From contig CACOYM010000014.1 of the NCBI GenBank assembly GCA_902631395.1, forward strand, positions 1 through 56,459: a stretch of 56,459 nt of DNA. Direction: 5' to 3'. Below are positions 9,475 to 18,971 of this stretch, one piece after another. Source of the DNA: Halieaceae bacterium. GTDB lineage: Bacteria > Pseudomonadota > Gammaproteobacteria > Pseudomonadales > Halieaceae. Positions within the stretch are counted from its first letter, which is position 1. Each line of letters begins with the position of its first letter. The notes beneath the pieces are model-generated. The model worked only from the letters and a program-made list of their open reading frames with translations, was not told where the DNA came from and made no database searches. Made by a program: the position numbers and the translations under genes.

Positions 9475-10583
9475 AAACCAATCTCCAATGGCTGAGGAAC
9501 AAACACGTCTTGGTACCAGGATTGCTGGGTGACACCCGGCATCACTTTAGCGTCCAACCAATCTGAAAAACCTTGGAGCGCGGGAATATCCCTGTAGTTT
9601 GAGAGCATCTCCCGAACGTGATGCAACACCGACGGCAAATGGTTGAGATAGGCCGGCTTTGCATCACGCAAATTCAATCGCGCAAATATCCCAAGAACCC
9701 TAAGGTGACGCTGCAAACCACACATATCGAAGCCAACCTGAAACGCCTGCGTGGTGCCAATCGCCACACCGATCCGCTCGACTTGTTGCCGATATTGCTC
9801 GAGCCACCGCATCTGATCGCTGCGGTGCCAAAGCACGTAGCAATCTTTCAGTAGCGATACCGGGTCATAGGTAATCGGACCCATAACAGCATCCTGAAAA
9901 TCAATGACGCCTAATCTGCCATCGGGCAGGCACATAAGATTTCTGCAATGAAAGTCTCGGTGCACCACACATTGCGGTTGGACAGAAAAAGCATCGATAA
10001 GGTACGCCACTAAGTCGTCAAATACAGCGATGGGTATATCGGAGTCGGGCAGACCCAGGAGACCGCACAAAAACCACTCGGGGAAAACCGAAAGCTCTTC
10101 TGCAATCCGATCGCTATCCATAACTGGAAGTAGGGCGTCACCATGGGAAATTGCAGTGAGCTTAGCAAGCTCCGTCAGTGCCAGTGGGTACCACTTGTCG
10201 ACAGTAGTTTGATCCAGCTGTGAGGCGAGCAGGATGTCACCCAGATCCTCCATCAAAAAAAAGCCCTGCGTCAGGTCGGCAGCAATCTGGTGCGGTACCC
10301 GCAGGCCTGCAGTTTTCATCAAACGTTGGACGGCTAAAAACGCTTCGTTGTTCTCACTGGTCGGGGAAAGCGCCGCGACGAGTGTGGCACCCTGTGAGCC
10401 CTGTGTTAACGCAGAGGAACCAGAGCAAGCGGGTGGCGAGACCATGTCTACCCCGCCGCGTCGTCGACTCACACGAAAATATCGACGAGGACTGGCGTCT
10501 CCTGCTATCTGCGTTAGCGAAATCTGCGGCGTTTCGATCGCGAGTTTCGCGGCCACCCAGTTGTATAAAGGTTCCTGCTGCAA
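9471..10583 (-). CDS. amgK: N-acetylmuramate/N-acetylglucosamine kinase AmgK
   Basis: Anomeric sugar kinase of the aminoglycoside-phosphotransferase fold; phosphorylates MurNAc/GlcNAc at C1 for MurU. The catalytic loop HRDFHCRNL begins at residue 208, and the metal-binding IDFQD is at 227-231. At 370 aa it is longer than the roughly 330-340 aa I expect. The extra sequence is a Gly/Ser-rich stretch around 41-70 in the N-lobe, between YFRV and the SPTSENNEAF segment. The start is TTG: an in-frame stop lies three codons upstream and no ATG precedes the conserved region, while GGGG lies at a plausible distance. Downstream overlap with murU is ATGA. Confidence 0.9.
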   Translation of the reverse strand: MQQEPLYNWVAAKLAIETPQISLTQIAGDASPRRYFRVSRRRGGVDMVSPPACSGSSALTQGSQGATLVAALSPTSENNEAFLAVQRLMKTAGLRVPHQIAADLTQGFFLMEDLGDILLASQLDQTTVDKWYPLALTELAKLTAISHGDALLPVMDSDRIAEELSVFPEWFLCGLLGLPDSDIPIAVFDDLVAYLIDAFSVQPQCVVHRDFHCRNLMCLPDGRLGVIDFQDAVMGPITYDPVSLLKDCYVLWHRSDQMRWLEQYRQQVERIGVAIGTTQAFQVGFDMCGLQRHLRVLGIFARLNLRDAKPAYLNHLPSVLHHVREMLSNYRDIPALQGFSDWLDAKVMPGVTQQSWYQDVFVPQPLEIGL

Positions 10584-10744
10584 GCCTATTCACCCCTGCA
10601 AAAACGGCTCTAACTCAGCGCAACGCTGAAAATCTCCCTCGAAGAATACACCAGAATTCAAAAAAATTTGGTCATGACTGATCAAGCAGACAGAGTCAGC
10701 ATGCTTTATGATTCTCGACCGAAGATTCCGAGCTACCTGTCCCA

Positions 10745-13135
10745 TTGATTTTGTACTCATTACCTTCCGTCGTTGATCGAACTTGGTTGCGCAAACCTCT
10801 TGCCAGCGCGGTGTGTTTTGCAATTGGCGTCGCTGCTCCGGGGGCTGTCGCGAGCGAGCTGTCCGAGCGTATGGTGCTACCCTTGACGGATTGGCAACCA
10901 CTGTTATCAGTGTCCACCGCGTCTGCCAGCAAGCGATGCCGACAGTGCGAGGGGCAGTTCATCGATCCATTAGCCTATATCGACACAAGTATCCCGGCCA
11001 CCGATTATGATCTAGAGGTCAACGCAGATAACAGCGAGGTGACAGAAACCGAATTAACCTTTATTGGCAATGTTCGGGTGCAACAAGGATACCGGCGCGT
11101 GAGCGCCAACCGAGTAACTATCGATCGAGCAGGAGAACGCGCAGTCGCCTCGGGCAACGTCACCTTCCGAGAGCCCGGTGTAGTCATTTCTGGCGACTCA
11201 GTGATCTACGACAGTGTCTCTGAAGTCGCTGAAGTCGAAGCAGCGCAATATCTGCTCCATAAGCGACAGCTCTCGGGCACAGCCGCAACGCTCTTACGCG
11301 ACGCCAATGGTGAGATCAAGGTGACGGACGGCGCTATGACCTATTGCGCGCCTGACGATCCCACATGGATTCTTGAGGCGGATAAGCTGGATATTGATCT
11401 TGGCAGCGGGGATGGTCAGGCCTGGGGGGCAACCCTCAGGATAGCTGACATTCCCATTTTTTATCTGCCGTGGATACGCTTCCCCTTGGACTCACGCAGA
11501 AAAAGCGGCCTACTCTTCCCTGACATTGGCAGCGACAGCCGCGGCGGTGTGGATATCACGCAGCCCATCTACTTCAACCTCGCGCCACATTACGACGCGT
11601 TATATCAGCCACGTCATATACAAGAACGAGGCCTGCTCCATCAGGCGAAGGGCCGATGGCTAGACGAGACCGCAGGGTATTGGGAACTAACCGGCGGCTG
11701 GATCAGTAATGACGAGAAGTACGAGGGCGAAACGCAGGAAGATGGTCAGCGCTGGCTCCTCGCTGCTCAGCACGTTGGTCAACACGGCGATGCCTGGCGC
11801 ACGATCGTCAAGTACACCAGGGTGAGTGACGCGGAGTATGTGCGAGATCTCGAAAATCATCGCCTCAGCGCGCAGCGTGAAACGGCCCTTCAACAGCTAG
11901 GCCGAGTGGAATGGCTAGGTGAAAGCTGGCAGGTGCGACTAGATGTCGAGCAATTCCAGCCTCTGGTTCAGGATATACGGAACGACTATCGGAAGTTGCC
12001 CCAGATGACCGCGCAATGGCGTGGAAAGGCTAGCTGGTTCGGCGTCAAACCCCTGTTTCTGGCTCAACTCTCTCACTTTGATACTGAAGCCGCGCGCGTC
12101 ACCGGGCAGCGACTTTACACGGAGGCCGGCCTGACGTTGCCTAAGAGGTGGCAAGCAGGCTTTTTAACTTCAACTCTAAAATATCGCTCCGTATCTTATG
12201 AGCTCGATAATTTTCCACTCCTCAATGATACCTCTCCTAGAGCAGGGTCACTCATGGCCAGTGTTGATGGCGGCTTGATTTTCGATCGTCAAACCCAGTT
12301 AGGTGGAGCGGGAATGACGCAGACTTTGGAGCCGCGGGCTTACTTTTTGTATTCGCAGTTCAAAGACCAAACAGGGCACCCTGATTTCGACAGCGCGGAG
12401 CTGACATTCACCTACAACCAACTGTACCGCGATACCCGGTTCTCGGGTAACGACCGGATCGATGACGCCAACCAACTGTCACTAGGCGTAACAACGCGCT
12501 TCATAGAAAACGAGACCGGCGAAACCAAGTTGGAGGCGAGCGTCGGGCAAATCTTTTATTTACGCGATCGCGAGGTGAGATTAAATCGGTTTGATCCCGA
12601 TCTCGATGAGACCGTTTCGGCTGTTGCAGCGGAAGCAGCCTGGCACCCCTCGCCTCAGTGGCGTCTCAGGTCAAGCCTACTCTATGACCCCAATGAGAAC
12701 ACCTTTGACGCCGCCTATGCGCAAGTTAACTATCAGCCGGGGAACGGCGCAATTTTCAATCTAGGCTACACGCTTCGTGAGCCACCCCCCTCATTAATCG
12801 ACAGACCGGTAACAGAACAAGCGACTGTGTCGGCTTACTACCCCGTCAACGACACATGGAGTGTCTTTGGCGCCTACGAGTACTCGCTTGAGGCCTCAGA
12901 GGTGGTGGAAAGCATGGTGGGCTTCGAATACGACGACTGCTGCTGGCGAGTGCGCTTGCTGTACATGCGCTACATCGACACTCTAGTTGGGGAGATCCCA
13001 GACTTGACTGCCCCAAACCTCCCCCGCGAGAACTCCTTCCAACTGCAGGTGATGCTCAAAGGTATGGGCGGCTTCGGAGGACGCGTAGACGAGCTATTAA
13101 GCGACATGATCAGGGGTTTCAGGTCCCGACAGTAG
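10745..13135 (+). CDS. lptD: LPS assembly outer-membrane protein LptD
   Basis: Beta-barrel that inserts LPS into the outer leaflet together with LptE. The 796-aa frame has a signal sequence (positive WLRK, then a hydrophobic run to about residue 37), an OstA-type beta-jellyroll at about 90-210 and a C-terminal barrel. The four-cysteine pattern needed for disulfide maturation is present: C65/C68 near the N terminus, C201, and the adjacent pair C732-C733. There is no ATG at the 5' end: an in-frame stop at 10709 leaves TTG at 10745, 10751 or 10787. The last gives a tidy signal peptide (MRKPLASAV...). It is divergent from amgK with about 160 bases between. surA does not follow directly. Confidence 0.93.
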   Translation: MILYSLPSVVDRTWLRKPLASAVCFAIGVAAPGAVASELSERMVLPLTDWQPLLSVSTASASKRCRQCEGQFIDPLAYIDTSIPATDYDLEVNADNSEVTETELTFIGNVRVQQGYRRVSANRVTIDRAGERAVASGNVTFREPGVVISGDSVIYDSVSEVAEVEAAQYLLHKRQLSGTAATLLRDANGEIKVTDGAMTYCAPDDPTWILEADKLDIDLGSGDGQAWGATLRIADIPIFYLPWIRFPLDSRRKSGLLFPDIGSDSRGGVDITQPIYFNLAPHYDALYQPRHIQERGLLHQAKGRWLDETAGYWELTGGWISNDEKYEGETQEDGQRWLLAAQHVGQHGDAWRTIVKYTRVSDAEYVRDLENHRLSAQRETALQQLGRVEWLGESWQVRLDVEQFQPLVQDIRNDYRKLPQMTAQWRGKASWFGVKPLFLAQLSHFDTEAARVTGQRLYTEAGLTLPKRWQAGFLTSTLKYRSVSYELDNFPLLNDTSPRAGSLMASVDGGLIFDRQTQLGGAGMTQTLEPRAYFLYSQFKDQTGHPDFDSAELTFTYNQLYRDTRFSGNDRIDDANQLSLGVTTRFIENETGETKLEASVGQIFYLRDREVRLNRFDPDLDETVSAVAAEAAWHPSPQWRLRSSLLYDPNENTFDAAYAQVNYQPGNGAIFNLGYTLREPPPSLIDRPVTEQATVSAYYPVNDTWSVFGAYEYSLEASEVVESMVGFEYDDCCWRVRLLYMRYIDTLVGEIPDLTAPNLPRENSFQLQVMLKGMGGFGGRVDELLSDMIRGFRSRQ

Positions 13136-13157
13136 ATCAAGCGGCGGCTTTGGGCCT

Positions 13158-16097
13158 CTATTCCGTACCTTGCGTAGCTTGGTACAGCAGCCAAACAGGT
13201 AACCCTGACGCTAGCTCTTCCTCCGGCGTGACCGTTGTGCTCGCCGTCGTTGTCGGAGCTTGGTCGACGCCATTTATGGAAATTACTGTTGTCACAGAAC
13301 AGCTAAGCGTGATCTCTGCATCGATAAACGTCAATGCGCCGCTGAGCGCTTGATTAACCACCTCGGCGCCCGTTTCAGGATTAACGCAAATAACAACACC
13401 CGAGGCCATATCCGCGCTCGGAAGATTGGGATCCGGTGTCCAGCTAAGCCTGATGCCACCGCTGTCAGCAGTAAATGTCGCCGTCGCGGCTTCCACCGCC
13501 CCAGCCGTTGCTGAGGCAGTGGTTTCTGTCGACGAGGTTACGTCATCCCCCACATGTAGGACATTCACTGTTACGCCACAGGTGATCTCAGTACCATCAG
13601 GTCTCTGGAAAATGTAGTCCGTCTCTGAAGCAACATCCGTTTTGGGGCCCCAACCCGAAATAACTTCATCGTCAGCGGTGCAAGACGCGCTATAAGCAAC
13701 CGTCTCTGTTGCCTCAAGATCGGAAGCGCTGAATGACAGAACAGCGCCACCAGCTTTTGCGACCATTGAAACTGTAACAGGCTCTACATCAGCAGGCTCG
13801 GCAGATGCGGAACGTGCACTGGGTGCGTAAAGGGGGGCTGTGCTGTCTCTCCGTGCGACAACAGTGCAAGATACCTCTTCCGCAGAAAAGATAAACTTCG
13901 GCACCTTAGTCTCATTCAAAACACCACCGACTGCATTACTTGCATAAAGTGTGCTGTCCACGAGAGTGACACCGAGACTGTCTTCGCAATCCACGGAGTA
14001 TTCAAACACCTCAGGATCTGCAACGTCGTCTAGCGCTTTATCAAAATCGAGCTCTACTCCGCCCGCTACACCGGTCAAGCTCAGGTTTTGCGACGCGAGC
14101 GGTTCATCGAACAACGTTTTGTCGGCATCGTCATCGAGCGGCGCCACAGCGGCAGGCGCGTTTACTACGCCTACACCGAATATAATATCTGCGCCAGCCG
14201 CACCGGCATCGGTCACGGGGTCCTGCAGTGCCGCGGCCACTTCAGCTGACAGAACCACCGGATCGCTCTCTGCCGCGCCTCTGAACTCCCAATATAGCGC
14301 TGCGATACCGGATGCTACAGCCACGGATGCCGACGTCCCCGTAAAAGTACCATTCGCAAGCGCGCTACCATCCCACAACTCGACGCTCTCAGTACCAATC
14401 GCTGCGACTGAAGGTTTGGCGACAGACAAACCACCCTCTATCTGTTGCCAGTTGGACTCACTATCCATCTGCCAATAAAAACGCGGCGTATCATCTCCCT
14501 CCCCATCAGCCGAGTATGGCGCGATGCTAATTGCGGGGCATGCAGTTTCGTCACTGTAGTTCTGAACCGCATCAACTGTGTCAACGCACAGATCAGCGGC
14601 TGCTATGGTAAGCGCATCGGGGGAATATGCGTGTCCAAGGACATTACCTGAGGTGGTCAGGCTCATCGTTGGCGCAGTGAAAACGAAGCCAGCCGGAGGA
14701 CTCTCGCGCTCTGTTGTTAGCATCACGCGACTACTTCCACCGACAGCGTTGACCAACACTATGATGGAGCTGCCTGCGGCTAACGGCAGCGCGCCCGCTG
14801 GGTCATCCTGTGACAGGCAGCCGAGGCCGTCGACAGACCCAACGAAAGTATCAGTCTCATCGTAAATCCATACAGTGAGTGCAGATGTGGAAAAATCAGG
14901 ATTCTGATCTGAGAACAGACAAACGTCCGCAAGGGATTCATTCACCGTTGTTAACGTAGCGCCGCCGAAATTGTGGATCGTGTCCTGTTCTTGAAGGAAG
15001 GAGTCTAGTTCCTGCGCAGCTGTGCCATTTGCAGATACGCTCTCGATGTCAGCAATGTAAACGCTAGAAGTGGAGTCGGTCTCAGCCTGATGCCCTCCAT
15101 CGCCCGCTGCTGTGAGGTAGAGAGTGCCGAGATCACGCGCGTCGGTTATGGCTTCAGAGATTTCGTCGACTTCGAAAGGGTTCTGGCTGGGATAATATAG
15201 GTCATCAAAAATTATGTTGGCGGCGGGCACACTATTGCCGGTATCACCGGCCACCATTGCAGCGATCAGCGTTGCCATCTCGCCTGGCTCACTGGCGCTG
15301 CCGGGCGAACCAATTACCACCTGGGTACCGGGTGCGATCTGATAAATAACCTGCAGCAGGTTGAGCGCATCAGCAGTCAAGCTTGCACAGGGGTCAGGAT
15401 CTGCAGCCGGATCACATGTCACTTTGGCATCGCCAAGGACAATGAGGTTGCCGCTCGCTTCGGTAGGCACAACCGCGGCCGTCTCAAGGTCGGATAAAAG
15501 ACTCGCGCTGAATGGCAAACTGACCAAACCGATCACAACACCATTACCGGAAAGGTCACCACCCCCCGCCGCATTTCCAGTAGACAGTGCGCTGATGTCG
15601 TGAGCCAGCGAGGCATTGCCCTTGGCTCTGGGACCTATGACTGCGCGGATTCGTATGACGTCATCACTCTCAGCCAATACTTGAATTTGAGCTGCAGTGA
15701 GTTCGACCGTGGCGTAGGGGCGGCGCTTTGAGACGAACTTGGGCGTCACGCCCAGCGTGCCCAAAAGCAATTCAAGTGAGGCGCCACTTTTTGCATCAAC
15801 GCGATAAAGTTCTCGCTCCTCGGGTCCTATTTCTATATCCGTAAAAGGCTGAGAAAATAGTGTGCGCAGGGCATTGAAGGTTTCGGGATCCTTACGCCAT
15901 TGCTGGGCTATTGACACCGGGACTTTACTTTCAACGGCACTTCGCGAGGCTAAAAAGGCCTTGTGCTTGGCGGCAACTCCGGTCGGTGCCGGGCGCCCAG
16001 CTGAACCCCCCTTAGCGTCCGCAATCGCAGAGGAGGGCATTGCCACTGCAAGAGCGATCAGCAAGATGCCGAGCAGATTTAGTCTTAACATGTACAT
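13158..16097 (-). CDS. Secreted subtilase-like protein, probable pseudoprotease
   Basis: 979 aa from ATG 16097, which has AAAGGA five bases upstream; the frame stays open 44 codons further but that part has no ribosome-binding site and precedes the signal peptide (MYMLRLNLLGILLIALAVAM). Residues about 180-600 follow the layout of a subtilisin-related family: GNGVVIGLVS (184-193), a segment ending YQIAPG (252-257), NIIFDDLYYP, LYLTAAGDGG and GTSASVAVASGIAAL with Ser589. However the Asp expected after VIS is replaced (VSLP), and the acidic DEGRAML-type segment reads LTADALNLL, so only the Ser is kept. About 700-960 looks like repeated fibronectin-like modules. The C terminus is SGLPVWLLYQA plus five residues. 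It lies antisense between lptD and surA. Confidence 0.75.
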   Translation of the reverse strand: MYMLRLNLLGILLIALAVAMPSSAIADAKGGSAGRPAPTGVAAKHKAFLASRSAVESKVPVSIAQQWRKDPETFNALRTLFSQPFTDIEIGPEERELYRVDAKSGASLELLLGTLGVTPKFVSKRRPYATVELTAAQIQVLAESDDVIRIRAVIGPRAKGNASLAHDISALSTGNAAGGGDLSGNGVVIGLVSLPFSASLLSDLETAAVVPTEASGNLIVLGDAKVTCDPAADPDPCASLTADALNLLQVIYQIAPGTQVVIGSPGSASEPGEMATLIAAMVAGDTGNSVPAANIIFDDLYYPSQNPFEVDEISEAITDARDLGTLYLTAAGDGGHQAETDSTSSVYIADIESVSANGTAAQELDSFLQEQDTIHNFGGATLTTVNESLADVCLFSDQNPDFSTSALTVWIYDETDTFVGSVDGLGCLSQDDPAGALPLAAGSSIIVLVNAVGGSSRVMLTTERESPPAGFVFTAPTMSLTTSGNVLGHAYSPDALTIAAADLCVDTVDAVQNYSDETACPAISIAPYSADGEGDDTPRFYWQMDSESNWQQIEGGLSVAKPSVAAIGTESVELWDGSALANGTFTGTSASVAVASGIAALYWEFRGAAESDPVVLSAEVAAALQDPVTDAGAAGADIIFGVGVVNAPAAVAPLDDDADKTLFDEPLASQNLSLTGVAGGVELDFDKALDDVADPEVFEYSVDCEDSLGVTLVDSTLYASNAVGGVLNETKVPKFIFSAEEVSCTVVARRDSTAPLYAPSARSASAEPADVEPVTVSMVAKAGGAVLSFSASDLEATETVAYSASCTADDEVISGWGPKTDVASETDYIFQRPDGTEITCGVTVNVLHVGDDVTSSTETTASATAGAVEAATATFTADSGGIRLSWTPDPNLPSADMASGVVICVNPETGAEVVNQALSGALTFIDAEITLSCSVTTVISINGVDQAPTTTASTTVTPEEELASGLPVWLLYQATQGTE

Positions 16098-16402
16098 CAA
16101 TTCCTTTTGCTCCGTTGGGCTCCATGCCCTGCCCGGTGGTTGATCCTGCTTGGCCGATTTCCCGCTTTCTGCGGTGTCACAAATGATGACGTGCTGAGCC
16201 CTAATGATATTCTCGCCAGTTCTCACCAAATTCGGTGAAATTCGTCGTTAGATACCGCATTTTTTAGGAAGTTCCTGCTGGATTAAGTCACCTTTAAGCG
16301 GTAGCACCGCCAACAGGAAAATACGTTAGCGCTTGCGGCTATGTTAACGAGGCGTGTTTTACTTCACAATCACGCACCTCCGGTAAAACTTCGTGCTTCC
16401 TA

Positions 16403-17704
16403 ATGAATACTTTCTGCACCAACAGTCTTTTGGCGATTCTTCAGGCACAGCCCAAGATATGGTTTTTCGTTTTATTTACGCTGCCACTCTCCGCATCAGC
16501 ACAAGTCGAGATGCTGGACCAGGTTGTCGCTATTGTGGACGACGACATTATTCTCGCGAGTGAGTTGCAGGAGCGAGTACAGGGTGTTCGCGCAACGATG
16601 GAGTCCCGTGACGTTGAGATTCCCGAAGACAACATTCTCGTTCGCGAAACGCTTGATCGTTTAATCCTCGATAGTATCCAACTGCAACTGGCCAAACTTT
16701 ACGGAGTCCGAATCCCAGATCAGCAATTAGATGAATCCATGATACGGCTCGCACAGCAAAATGGCCTGACGCTGGAACAGTTCCGTTCGGCCCTTGAGCA
16801 GTCGGGCCAAAGCTACGCCGCCGCGCGGGAAGCGCTTCGGGATGATCTAGCGATCCAGCGCGTGCAGCAAGGCAATGTCATGCGGAACATTAATATCTCC
16901 GAGCAAGAGATCGATAACTTCCTCGCAACCGACGAAGGAGAGGCCATGACTCAGCCGGAATATCGCGTTGTGCAGGCACTGCTCTCATCAGGGCGCAACG
17001 AGGATGCCACCACGGTGACGGCAAAAGAAAAGTTCGTTGATGCCGTGCTAGGCGCCATTCAGGACGGCACAACTTTTGAGGAAGCCGTATCGGCGCCTGG
17101 CCCCTATACTTTTTCGGGTGGTGACTTGGGCTGGCGCAAACTAAGTGACATTCCCAGTATGTTTGCAGACTTCGTTCCGTCTCTACGTGTTGGAGAAGTC
17201 ACCAAAGTCCGCTCTTCGTCAGGCTTCCATCTATTATTACTCGCCGATGCCGTAGGGCGCGAACGACTTGTTCGGCAAACAGATGTTAGGCATATCCTGA
17301 TCAAACCGACTGAGGTGTTGAGCGAAGAAGGCGCCGAAGCACTCGCCAGAGACCTTAAGTATCGCATTGCGGCGGGCGAGAAATTCGGTGATCTGGCAAG
17401 GCAATATTCGGACGATATTGGTTCCGCGGCCGAGGGCGGAGAACTGGGCTGGACCAACCCTGGCCAGATGGTCCCGGAATTTGAGGCCACGATGGCGGCG
17501 ACTTCAAAGGGAACTGTTAGCGAACCCTTCAAAAGCGAGTTTGGCTGGCATATTCTCCAAGTGAAGGACCGACGCGATAAGGACTTTTCATCGCAAGTAC
17601 GCCGAAACCAAGTTGCAGGGTACATCCGGGAACAGAAGTATCAGGAGGAACTCGATGCCTGGCTGCGCAAGATTCGTGAAGAAGCCTTCGTGGACATCAA
17701 ATAA
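16403..17704 (+). CDS. surA: Periplasmic chaperone / peptidyl-prolyl isomerase SurA
   Basis: Escorts outer-membrane proteins, including LptD, across the periplasm. The 433-aa protein has a signal peptide (about 1-33, ending SASA), an N-terminal SurA chaperone domain (about 37-165, opening LDQVVAIVDDDIILASEL), and two parvulin domains at about 176-275 and 287-388. The second carries VRHILIKP and GGELGWTNPGQMVPEFE, the active-looking parvulin signature; in the first the HIL motif reads QALL, so it is probably inactive, as is usual for SurA P1. The ribosome-binding site is weak. pdxA follows after 135 bases. Confidence 0.94.
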   Translation: MNTFCTNSLLAILQAQPKIWFFVLFTLPLSASAQVEMLDQVVAIVDDDIILASELQERVQGVRATMESRDVEIPEDNILVRETLDRLILDSIQLQLAKLYGVRIPDQQLDESMIRLAQQNGLTLEQFRSALEQSGQSYAAAREALRDDLAIQRVQQGNVMRNINISEQEIDNFLATDEGEAMTQPEYRVVQALLSSGRNEDATTVTAKEKFVDAVLGAIQDGTTFEEAVSAPGPYTFSGGDLGWRKLSDIPSMFADFVPSLRVGEVTKVRSSSGFHLLLLADAVGRERLVRQTDVRHILIKPTEVLSEEGAEALARDLKYRIAAGEKFGDLARQYSDDIGSAAEGGELGWTNPGQMVPEFEATMAATSKGTVSEPFKSEFGWHILQVKDRRDKDFSSQVRRNQVAGYIREQKYQEELDAWLRKIREEAFVDIK

Positions 17705-17839
17705 TTTTTGGTAACCCAGCACAGCGAAACCGCAAGCCCGCCCGCTCTGCTAAGCTCAAACAAGACATCCTTCACCAGGACTCTCGCTTAACATTAAGCA
17801 CTAAATTATCCGCAGGGCGGCCATTGGCCTGAGGGCACG

Positions 17840-18895
17840 ATGGCCAGCCACATGCCACTAGAGCACTTTGTAACTCTCTCTATGAGCAATTTCCTACCAA
17901 AACTGATCATTACAACCGGAGAGCCAGCCGGCATCGGGCCCGACATCGTGCTGAAAGCCGCAATGGGCGAATGGACCGGTCACATTGTGGCAGCGGGCAA
18001 CACGGCGCTGTTAGAGGCGAGGGCGATCGCTCTCGGCGTCGACGTAAAGCTCACCTCCTATACCAGTACCGATACCACTAAGGCCCACCGAGCAGGACAC
18101 CTGCCAGTCATCGACATACCGTTGAGCAACCATTGTCAGCCCGGACAGCTTGACTCGCTGAACGCCTCTTACGTGCTGGCCCAACTTGAACTGGCGGCGG
18201 CGCTTTGTTTGGCGGACGAGTTTCAAGGAATGGTCACGGCGCCCGTCCACAAAGCAGTCATAAACGAGGCAGGGACGCCATTTAGTGGACATACCGAGTT
18301 CCTCGCGGAGACCACGGGAGCGCAGCATGTAGTCATGCTGCTGGCAACCGAAGCGCTCAGAGTCGCACTGGCCACCACCCATCTGCCGCTTCGTCACGTA
18401 CCGGAAGCGCTGTCTAATGATGTCATCGAAAAGGCGCTCCGAACTCTGCACGCCGATCTCGTTAACCGATTTGGAATCAGTCAACCGCGGATCGGGGTGC
18501 TGGGGCTCAACCCTCATGCGGGAGAAGGCGGTCACCTGGGCAATGAAGACCAAGCAGTGATAGCGCCCGTGTGTGAGAAGTTGCGCGAGGAAGGCATGAC
18601 AATTTTGGGCCCCCTCCCGGCGGACAGTGCGTTTGTGCCGGCCATTCGCGATACGGTCGATGCCTACCTGGCGATGTATCACGATCAAGGCTTGCCAGTC
18701 CTTAAGGCGCTCGGGTTCCACGGTGCAGTAAACATCACCCTGGGACTTCCGATTATCAGGACGTCAGTGGACCACGGTACTGCACTCGATTTGGCGGGAA
18801 CCGGCAGAGCGGATGCCGGGAGCCTGTATTCAGCAATAGAGACCGCTTTCGAACTCGCTGCAATTGGTCATTCAAGCGTACGAAAGCTGACCTGA
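17840..18895 (+). CDS. pdxA: 4-hydroxythreonine-4-phosphate dehydrogenase PdxA
   Basis: NAD-dependent oxidation of 4-phosphohydroxy-threonine in pyridoxal phosphate synthesis. Core motifs are TTGEPAGIGPDI near the N terminus, SGHTEFLAE with a metal His, LNPHAGEGG, and YHDQGLPVLK with DHGTALD near the C terminus. Two starts are possible: ATG 17840, with GAGG five bases upstream (351 aa), and ATG 17882 (MSNFLPKL, 337 aa), closer to family length but without a ribosome-binding site. I use the first on that ground. Normally rsmA follows directly; here it is 36 kb away. Confidence 0.93.
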   Translation: MASHMPLEHFVTLSMSNFLPKLIITTGEPAGIGPDIVLKAAMGEWTGHIVAAGNTALLEARAIALGVDVKLTSYTSTDTTKAHRAGHLPVIDIPLSNHCQPGQLDSLNASYVLAQLELAAALCLADEFQGMVTAPVHKAVINEAGTPFSGHTEFLAETTGAQHVVMLLATEALRVALATTHLPLRHVPEALSNDVIEKALRTLHADLVNRFGISQPRIGVLGLNPHAGEGGHLGNEDQAVIAPVCEKLREEGMTILGPLPADSAFVPAIRDTVDAYLAMYHDQGLPVLKALGFHGAVNITLGLPIIRTSVDHGTALDLAGTGRADAGSLYSAIETAFELAAIGHSSVRKLT

Positions 18896-18911
18896 GACAC
18901 CGTCATCTCAG
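18892..18911 (+). terminator. Hairpin at the pdxA stop codon, possible weak terminator
   Basis: CTGAGA (18892-18897) and TCTCAG (18906-18911) are perfect inverted repeats around an 8-base loop, overlapping the pdxA TGA. There is no T-run after it, so an intrinsic terminator is only a possibility. It sits between the converging pdxA and lipoprotein genes. Confidence 0.3.
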
Positions 18912-18971
18912 CATAATGGGCCCGAGCGCACCGCGAGTTCGTAGCCATTTGTGCTTCTTGGAAGACTACCG

